Below are positions 1 to 4,582 of a stretch of 10,606 bases of DNA, one piece after another (the first letter of the stretch is position 1; each line of letters starts with the position of its first letter). The translations under genes were made by a program, and so were the position numbers. Below the pieces are notes generated by a model that did not search any database, had not been told where the DNA came from, and worked only from the letters and a program-made list of their open reading frames with translations. Source of the DNA: JAAFKA01 sp044348925 (GTDB lineage Bacteria > Bacteroidota > Bacteroidia > Cytophagales > Thermoflexibacteraceae); NCBI GenBank assembly GCA_044348925.1, contig JBIKRY010000155.1:1-10606 (forward strand), in the 5' to 3' direction.

Positions 1-2
1 AT

Positions 3-98
3 GCACTTAAAAATAAGATTTTGCACACTATTTTTGCTGTGGTGAAAAATGGGCAAAAATTCGAAAATAAACTAGAGAATTGTTTGGTAAAACCATAG
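3..98 (+). pseudogene. C-terminal tail of a transposase, IS110-like (partial at window edge)
   Basis: Frame 3 is open from the window edge to TAG at 96-98 and gives 31 residues, including the stretch NKILHTIFAVVKNGQKF. This resembles the last residues of IS110/IS116/IS902-family transposases, where a short hydrophobic helix of the form KLLxxIxxVVKNGxxF closes the protein. The rest of the gene lies outside the window, so it may be a complete transposase or a remnant. The following bases, about 99-150, contain short inverted pieces (GCAC..GTGC inside CCAA..TTGG) that could belong to the right end of the element, but no element boundary can be proved here. The match is to a short, low-complexity tail, so the family assignment is tentative. 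Confidence 0.4.
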
Positions 99-133
99 AA
101 ATCAGCCAACTCCACCAGCACGTCAAAGGTGCA

Positions 134-163
134 TTGGTAAGGTGTAGTTATCAACTATTTTTC
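134..163 (+). promoter_or_regulatory. Candidate Bacteroidota-type promoter for the beta-barrel gene
   Basis: TTG at 134-136 is followed by a 19-nt spacer and TATTTTTC at 156-163, one base off the Bacteroidota -7 consensus TAnnTTTG. It would start transcription near 170, leaving a leader of roughly 15 nt before the ATG at 184. Spacing and position fit, but the region is AT-rich and the last base of the -7 box is wrong, so this is a moderate call. Confidence 0.4.
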
Positions 164-183
164 ACTGTTTTCTTTTTATTGTT

Positions 184-735
184 ATGACTTCAACGAAAAA
201 AACATTCATTATTTTATTTGCAGCTTTCTTACTTGCAACTGCCCATAGCAGTTATGCCCAAAAAATTATTGGTTTACAAGGCGGTATTTCTTTGCCTATG
301 AGTAAATTTGTACAAAGTGATGTAGAAATGGGTATAGGAGCTAAAGCTCACTCAGGTGGATTTCTAAGTCGTAATTTCTTGTTAGGGGCTGGTATTAGTT
401 ATCATCAGTTTAAAACTAAAAATCTGTCTGCCATTACAAATTCTATTATTGGTTTTAGCACCAATCTTCAGTATTTCTTTACTGCTAAGGGCTTCAGACC
501 TTATGTAGGCATAGATGGAGGCTATTATATGTATGTAAGAACAGGCTCATTGGCTACTACTAATGCAGCTTTGTCTTCTACTTCTACAGCTAATTTTTTG
601 GGTATAGCTCCGCAGGCAGGTTTTCTTTATGAGTTTACGCCTAAATTAGCACTTAATGTGTGTGCTAAATACAATTTACTATTTTCTAAGGACAAAGAAA
701 TCTGTGGTTTGGTTGGCACAACCGAAAAATACTGA
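184..735 (+). CDS. Outer-membrane beta-barrel protein, porin-like family
   Basis: The 183-residue protein begins with a clear signal peptide: KK, then a hydrophobic run around residues 8-19, and an AYA/Q-like cleavage site near residue 25-26. The mature part has short alternating hydrophobic/polar strands separated by Gly/Ser/Thr turns (LLGAGISYHQF, FRPYVGIDGGYYMYV, LGIAPQAGFLYEF, LALNVCAKYNLLF). This is the pattern of the small OMP_b-brl (porin family) barrels common in Bacteroidota. It is expected to sit in the outer membrane as an 8-stranded barrel; its cargo or role is unknown. The start is the only ATG that includes the signal peptide. The end is odd: the final expected strand after FSKDK is replaced by a short ICGLVGTTEKY tail that does not look like a normal terminal strand, and the stop lies 4 bp from the stop of the convergent gene. 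The 3' end may have been cut off and replaced when the neighbouring accessory genes arrived. Confidence 0.75.
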   Translation: MTSTKKTFIILFAAFLLATAHSSYAQKIIGLQGGISLPMSKFVQSDVEMGIGAKAHSGGFLSRNFLLGAGISYHQFKTKNLSAITNSIIGFSTNLQYFFTAKGFRPYVGIDGGYYMYVRTGSLATTNAALSSTSTANFLGIAPQAGFLYEFTPKLALNVCAKYNLLFSKDKEICGLVGTTEKY

Positions 736-739
736 TTTT

Positions 740-1234
740 TTAAGAAACTATCTCTGTATTTTTAACCCAATATTCGCATATATACATATTTTTTAGAATA
801 AGCCTATTTTTCTTATAAAGTGCTTTCTTTTTACCACTAATCATACGTATTTCCAAAACAACTTCATACTTATTTTTGATAGTTTTTTCAAAGAAAATAG
901 TATCTGGTTGCGTGTTTTTATGTTTAATACCTTTTATTATGTTATCAGCACTAAAAATAATTTGGTGTAACAACAAGAAATCATTTTTTGTTATTCCTAT
1001 TTGATTAGCAAGCACCTCATTACTAACACTATGTCCGTTCATACTATGTTTTATTCCAAAACTGTCAATAGAAACAATATAATTTTCGGTCAAATATCCT
1101 GTATTTTCTGCTATTTTACTAGCAAGTTCTGCATCTATCACCCCAATATCAACCATTCGCAATTCATTTAAGCTATTCATTAGAGCAAAATCAAATAAAT
1201 TGCTAATACTTTCTAAAATTTCGGATAAATTCAT
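740..1234 (-). CDS. Small protein with PBECR-like (Barnase/EndoU/ColicinE5-D/RelE-like) nuclease domain
   Basis: The 164-residue protein has a helical N-terminus (1-50) and a C-terminal alpha/beta domain. The segment IDSFGIKHSMNGH (56-68) with His63 and His68, then IGITKNDFLLLHQII (79-93), then beta strands IFFEKTIKNKYEVVLEI (113-129) and a basic KKKALYKKNRL run before the terminal NMY, follows the layout I know from PBECR domains: a strand with H-x(4)-H, the 'ITKEDF..IPxII' helix, strands carrying E/V-rich residues, then a final 'TMYK'-like strand. PBECR domains are predicted RNA/DNA-cleaving toxins of the BECR fold, first described in phage and conjugative-element polyvalent proteins. Here it stands alone instead of being embedded in a giant protein. 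It is preceded by a 44-codon ORF 4 nt upstream, so a toxin plus small-partner operon is possible. An AAAGGAG-like sequence precedes the ATG, and the in-frame stop upstream makes this ATG the start. Catalysis and toxicity are inferred, and a degenerate phage remnant is the alternative. Confidence 0.6.
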   Translation of the reverse strand: MNLSEILESISNLFDFALMNSLNELRMVDIGVIDAELASKIAENTGYLTENYIVSIDSFGIKHSMNGHSVSNEVLANQIGITKNDFLLLHQIIFSADNIIKGIKHKNTQPDTIFFEKTIKNKYEVVLEIRMISGKKKALYKKNRLILKNMYICEYWVKNTEIVS

Positions 1235-1238
1235 TTTG

Positions 1239-1373
1239 CTAATTTCTCTCCTTTAATAAAGTTATAATTTCTGCTAAATTAACAATTTTATCATCTAATA
1301 AAGAAATTTTTTCTTTCAAAAAAATTCTATTCCAACATAAAACAAATATTTTTCTACTAATTGTTGTTTTCAT
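1239..1373 (-). CDS. 44-residue hypothetical ORF upstream of the PBECR-like gene
   Basis: On the minus strand an ATG at 1373 opens a 44-codon frame that ends with TAG at 1241-1239, 4 nt before the ATG of the PBECR-like gene. An in-frame TAA just upstream shows that it is not the tail of a longer gene. The peptide begins MKTTISRKIF, has a short hydrophobic patch, and ends in a charged heptad-like helix (EKISLLDDKIVNLAEIITLLKE). The tight spacing suggests translational coupling. Such a size and position would suit a small antitoxin or a leader peptide, but I recognise no family. The composition is AT-rich enough that a chance ORF remains possible. Confidence 0.4.
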   Translation of the reverse strand: MKTTISRKIFVLCWNRIFLKEKISLLDDKIVNLAEIITLLKERN

Positions 1374-1409
1374 ACCAAAAAATTACCTAATTGCAACAAA
1401 ACATAGTAG

Positions 1410-1417
1410 CAAAGATA
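1410..1417 (-). promoter_or_regulatory. Candidate -7 box for the minus-strand small-ORF/PBECR operon
   Basis: On the minus strand TATCTTTG (1417 to 1410) matches the Bacteroidota -7 consensus TAnnTTTG exactly and lies about 37 nt before the ATG at 1373. I do not see a good TTG at the -33 position, which falls at the edge of the long palindrome. If used, the promoter would reach into that palindrome. Confidence 0.4.
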
Positions 1418-1439
1418 TTTTGCGTTTCTAAATGTTTCT

Positions 1440-1567
1440 CTTTCTGAAAAAACGACCAAAATTTTAAACACAGAGAGGAACAGGACAGGAATGCACCCAA
1501 CGGGTGTGTTCCTTGTTGCTGTTTCATTCGATTCTGTGTGGGTTACTTGGTCGTTTCCTTCAGGAAG
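1440..1567. repeat. 128-bp imperfect palindrome with four nested helices
   Basis: The two halves pair in order. The outer arm is 1440-1448 with 1559-1567 (CTTTCTGAA / TTCAGGAAG, one wobble) continuing into 1450-1459 with 1547-1556 (AAACGACCAA / TTGGTCGTTT, perfect). Then come 1468-1474 with 1533-1539 (ACACAGA / TCTGTGT), 1479-1483 with 1519-1523 (AACAG / CTGTT), and a terminal 12-bp stem 1487-1498 with 1502-1513 with two G-U pairs and a 3-nt loop. About 40 pairs in collinear order cannot be chance. It lies between two divergent genes, so it is not an ordinary terminator for either. It could be a palindromic MITE/REP-like repeat, a structured RNA leader of the methyltransferase gene, or a protein-binding control site. 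No target duplication is evident at its ends. Confidence 0.7.
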
Positions 1568-1600
1568 TTGGATTTAACAACAACAGGACACACCTTTTTT

Positions 1601-3850
1601 ATGACAAAGCTATTTTCGAGTTTCGATTTCACTCAACTGTATTCGCCTGATTTTAAGGAAGATAGCGTAAGAGAAGTTTTAATTTTGCCAATTTTGCAGC
1701 AATTAGGCTGGCAACAACCGCAAATTATTAGGAGTAAAAGCCTCGAAAATCCGTTTATAAAAATTGGTTCAAAGAAACGCCAAATTAAACAAATTCCCGA
1801 TTATTTGTTCAAAGTTGAAGACAGTTATGCGTGGGTGCTTGACGCAAAAGCACCTAACGAATTGATAGTAAACAGTGACAATGTTGAGCAAGTTTATAGC
1901 TATTCTATGCACCCCGAAGTCCGCACAAAGTTTTTTGCTCTTTGCAACGGAAAAGAATTTGTTTTGTATCGCCAAGATGAAGCAAAGCCTATTTTATTTT
2001 TTCCACTTTCTGAAATTGACTATTATTGGGAAAATTTAGCTATTTTTTTGTCGCCAAGTTCTTTTCAAAGTGGCAAAACTTTTAGTTATACTGCGGTCAA
2101 TAAAGCACAAAGCAAAGATAAAAATACAGATAAAGCTACTTTTGATTATATGTCCTTGCCTTTATTGAGTGAATTGCCTGTTACAAAACGTGCAGCCAAA
2201 CGTCATTTTGGCGTACACGGTTATTTTACTCGACAAAGTTGGAATGTTGTGCAGGAATATATCAAACATTTTTCGCAGCCTAATGATTTGGTTTTAGATA
2301 GTTTTGGAGGAAGTGGCGTAACCACAGTAGAAGCACTAATGACAGGGCGAAAAGCTATACACATTGACCTTAATCCGATGTCGGTTTTTATGGTTGATGC
2401 TCTTGTTGCACCTGTGCAAACCGCAAAATTGAAAGAGGCTTTTGAAAAAATTAAGGTAAAATTTGAAAATAAAACTCCGCAAGGACTTAAAGCTCTTGCG
2501 GAGTTGGGAATTAACTATCCTAAAAATATAAAACTCCCCAAAAGTTCTGATGTGCAAAGCATTGAACAACTTTTTACAGAAAAACAATTAGCTCAATTAG
2601 CTTTTTTGAAATATTTAATTTTGAAAGAAAAAGATAAAAATATTCGTAAATCTTTGTTATTAGCTTTTTCGAGTACAGTAAATAAAATAAATTTAACTTA
2701 CCATCACTCTACTTATGCTGATAAAAATGCAGGTGATAGTTCTCCTATGCGTTATTATCGTTACAGAATAGCACCTGAGCCTGTGGAGTTAGACTTTTGG
2801 CAAACTTATGCTAAAAAAGTTTCTGCCGTTATCAATGCCAAAAAAGAAATGGAGTTTCATATTAACGAAAACACGATACAAAATGCCCAAATATTGAAAG
2901 GTACGGCAACAGATTTGAGTTTATTGAAAAACGAAACCGTAGATTATATTTATACTGACCCGCCGTATGGCAAAAAAATTCCTTATTTAGATTTGTCTGT
3001 CATGTGGAATGGTTGGTTAGATTTGGAAGTTAGCGAAGCAGATTATGAATTAGAGGCAATAGAAGGTGGAGAACACCAAAAAAGCAAAGAAAGTTACAAC
3101 GAATTGATTGCAAAATCTATACAAGAAATGTATCGGGTTTTGAAATTTGACCGTTGGATGTCCTTTGTTTTTGCACACAAAGACCCTGAATTTTGGCATT
3201 TGATTATCGAAACTGCCGAAAAATGCGGTTTTGAGTATGCAGGGGCTGTGCCTCAAAAAAACGGACAAACAAGTTTCAAAAAACGACAAAATCCATTTAC
3301 TGTTTTATCAGGGCAATTAATTATCAATTTTAGGAAAGTTCGCAAACCTAAATTTATTATGAAAGCTGCTTTGGGTATGAATATTGGCGAAATAGTGCAG
3401 CAAACTGTAGAAGGAATTATAGCCAAAGAAAACGGTGCTACGCTTGAACAAATCAATGATGAGTTGATTATCAAGGGTTTAGAAATGGGCTTTTTGGATT
3501 TATTGAAAAAAGAATATTCAGATTTAACACCGTTTTTACTTGGCGAATTTGATTATAACGAGAAAACAGAAATTTTTTCTATACGAAAAAATACAAAATT
3601 CAAATCACATTTAGACGTAAGGTTGCGTATTCGTTATTATTTGATTTCTTATTTGCGGAGAATGGAATTAGAGAAAAAAACGCCTACTTTTGATGAAATT
3701 ATTTTCCAAATTATTCCGTTGCTAAAAAATGGCACAACACCTGAAAATCAAACTGTTTTGAATGTTTTGGAAGATATAGCTGAAAGAATAGGCAATGACG
3801 GTTGGGCTTTGAAAAAAGATGGTCAGTTGGGATTGTTTGGAGATTTGTAA
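1601..3850 (+). CDS. Single-chain restriction-modification protein: HsdR N-terminal-like domain plus DNA methyltransferase
   Basis: The protein is 749 residues from ATG 1601. Residues about 17-125 match the HsdR N-terminal type-2 (HSDR_N_2) pattern: DSVREVLILPILQQLGW, then PDYLF (66-70) and VLDAKAP (79-85), then YSYSMHPEVR and FFALCNGKEFVLY. These are the core of a PD-(D/E)xK nuclease fold, with D-A-K in place of E-A-K. Residues about 200-600 are an amino-methyltransferase: FTRQSW near 199-204, SAM-binding motif I VLDSFGGSG (221-229), a long variable insert that is the likely target-recognition region, catalytic TDPPYG (442-447), then YRVLK and a FVFAH strand. The order motif I, insert, motif IV indicates alpha-class, N6-adenine or N4-cytosine. 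The C-terminal 150 residues are unassigned and end in DGQLGLF. The architecture suggests a type IIG-like enzyme that methylates and possibly cuts, or a methyltransferase with a recruitment domain. No separate HsdR, HsdM or HsdS accompanies it. An upstream GTG at 1538 is open in frame but adds 21 unlikely residues within the palindrome. Confidence 0.8.
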   Translation: MTKLFSSFDFTQLYSPDFKEDSVREVLILPILQQLGWQQPQIIRSKSLENPFIKIGSKKRQIKQIPDYLFKVEDSYAWVLDAKAPNELIVNSDNVEQVYSYSMHPEVRTKFFALCNGKEFVLYRQDEAKPILFFPLSEIDYYWENLAIFLSPSSFQSGKTFSYTAVNKAQSKDKNTDKATFDYMSLPLLSELPVTKRAAKRHFGVHGYFTRQSWNVVQEYIKHFSQPNDLVLDSFGGSGVTTVEALMTGRKAIHIDLNPMSVFMVDALVAPVQTAKLKEAFEKIKVKFENKTPQGLKALAELGINYPKNIKLPKSSDVQSIEQLFTEKQLAQLAFLKYLILKEKDKNIRKSLLLAFSSTVNKINLTYHHSTYADKNAGDSSPMRYYRYRIAPEPVELDFWQTYAKKVSAVINAKKEMEFHINENTIQNAQILKGTATDLSLLKNETVDYIYTDPPYGKKIPYLDLSVMWNGWLDLEVSEADYELEAIEGGEHQKSKESYNELIAKSIQEMYRVLKFDRWMSFVFAHKDPEFWHLIIETAEKCGFEYAGAVPQKNGQTSFKKRQNPFTVLSGQLIINFRKVRKPKFIMKAALGMNIGEIVQQTVEGIIAKENGATLEQINDELIIKGLEMGFLDLLKKEYSDLTPFLLGEFDYNEKTEIFSIRKNTKFKSHLDVRLRIRYYLISYLRRMELEKKTPTFDEIIFQIIPLLKNGTTPENQTVLNVLEDIAERIGNDGWALKKDGQLGLFGDL

Positions 3851-3855
3851 ATGCC

Positions 3856-3906
3856 ACCTTTTGGAAAGTTTAAACCCGCAATGGAATTGTTTCCAAAAGG
3901 TTTTTT
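3856..3906 (+). terminator. Rho-independent-type terminator of the methyltransferase gene
   Basis: ACCTTTTGGAAA at 3856-3867 pairs perfectly with TTTCCAAAAGGT at 3890-3901 and runs straight into six T (3901-3906), 5 bp after the stop codon. The loop is long, about 22 nt, which weakens it slightly. Confidence 0.65.
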
Positions 3907-4220
3907 CTCACAATTTCCCTATCTTTGTGAAAACGAAACAATAAAATTATAGCAAAAGAAAACTATCCGATTTGTGAACTTACTTAAGTGTGTTTTTGCA
4001 AGTTTTCCAATATATAGTTTATCTACTTATTGTATGAATTTTAAATTCCTTACCCATAAAAACTATACAGTTTTCTGCCAAAATTTCCGATTTATTCCCA
4101 AAAACACCCTCAAAACCGACAAAAAGGCAGTGAAATAGCACTTGGTTTAAAGTTTGCAAAACAGTTAGTAAATTAGTAAATTTTTAGTTAGTAAGTTTAA
4201 CAATAGTAAAATCTATTCAT
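3907..4220. other. Intergenic stretch without a convincing gene
   Basis: Between the terminator and the repeat array I see no ORF worth calling. It contains one exact -7 motif TATCTTTG (3920-3927, +) without a good -33 box and without a gene near enough downstream to explain it. It also contains AGTTAGTAAATTAGTAA (4163-4179), which is the exact inverted copy of 4555-4571 just before clpB, so the repeat-rich segment is framed by a 17-bp inverted pair. The clpB promoter must lie somewhere between here and 4582 but cannot be placed. Confidence 0.5.
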
Positions 4221-4566
4221 AACTTATTATCTTACTAATTAACAACTTACTATCTTACTAATTGACAACTTACTATCTTAACGTGAACTACGGATTACTT
4301 TATTGATAATCAACAAGTTACAAGTAAAATATATAATAAATAAGTTGCGTAGCAACCGTATATTCGCCTTTAGGCGAATGAAATGTAAGGATAAAAATGA
4401 ACTTGGTTATAAATTCACAAATTTTGAGAAATAATTACTATTTTTCTTTCAATTTACCTGACTCATTCGCCTAAAGGCGAATATACGGTATCCGTAGTTC
4501 ACGTTATCTTACTAATTGACAACTTACTATCTTACTAATTGACAACTTACTATCTTACTAATTTAC
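4221..4566. repeat. 23-bp tandem repeat array upstream of clpB, interrupted by a MITE
   Basis: Five head-to-tail 23-bp units of the form AACTTACTATCTTACTAA-TTGAC occupy 4221-4243, 4244-4266, 4267-4280 continuing at 4512-4520, 4521-4543 and 4544-4566. The first and last carry one or two substitutions and the inner ones are identical. There are no unique spacers, so it is not CRISPR. The third unit is split by a 224-bp insertion plus a 7-bp duplication. The array stops 16 bp before the clpB start, so copy number or the insertion could affect its transcription or leader. Confidence 0.85.
4281..4504. mobile_element. 224-bp MITE-like non-autonomous element with 7-bp target duplication
   Basis: The ends are perfect 15-bp inverted repeats, ACGTGAACTACGGAT (4281-4295) and its complement (4490-4504). 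The direct repeat TATCTTA flanks it on both sides (4274-4280 and 4505-4511). Removing the element and one duplication restores a perfect 23-bp unit of the surrounding array, so the empty site is documented within the window. Inside is a second perfect inverted pair of 26 bp (4356-4381 and 4463-4488), each copy being itself a hairpin (ATTCGCC-4 nt-GGCGAAT), plus a GTTGC-GTA-GCAAC hairpin at about 4344-4356. No transposase ORF fits; the longest frame inside is 25 codons. It must have been mobilised in trans by a transposase that makes 7-bp duplications. The family is not identifiable by eye. Confidence 0.85.
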
Positions 4567-4582
4567 TAACTAAACAAAGGCT

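Noticed and set aside
1538..1600. GTG-initiated 21-residue extension of the methyltransferase protein
   Set aside because: The extra residues lie inside the palindrome, show no family similarity, and the ATG at 1601 directly precedes the conserved HsdR-like domain.
3920..3927. TATCTTTG as promoter for clpB
   Set aside because: Exact -7 motif, but no -33 box at suitable spacing and more than 650 bp from the clpB start with the repeat array in between.
4034..4138. 34-codon ORF starting MNFKFLTHKNYTV
   Set aside because: Slight likeness to the clpB start, but no coding pattern or family match and no conserved continuation; treated as chance.
4397..4474. 25-codon ORF inside the MITE
   Set aside because: Too short, ends in the inverted repeat, and resembles no transposase; consistent with chance in AT-rich DNA.
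4221..4566. CRISPR array
   Set aside because: Units are directly adjacent without unique spacers, and the single interruption is a transposable element with target duplication.
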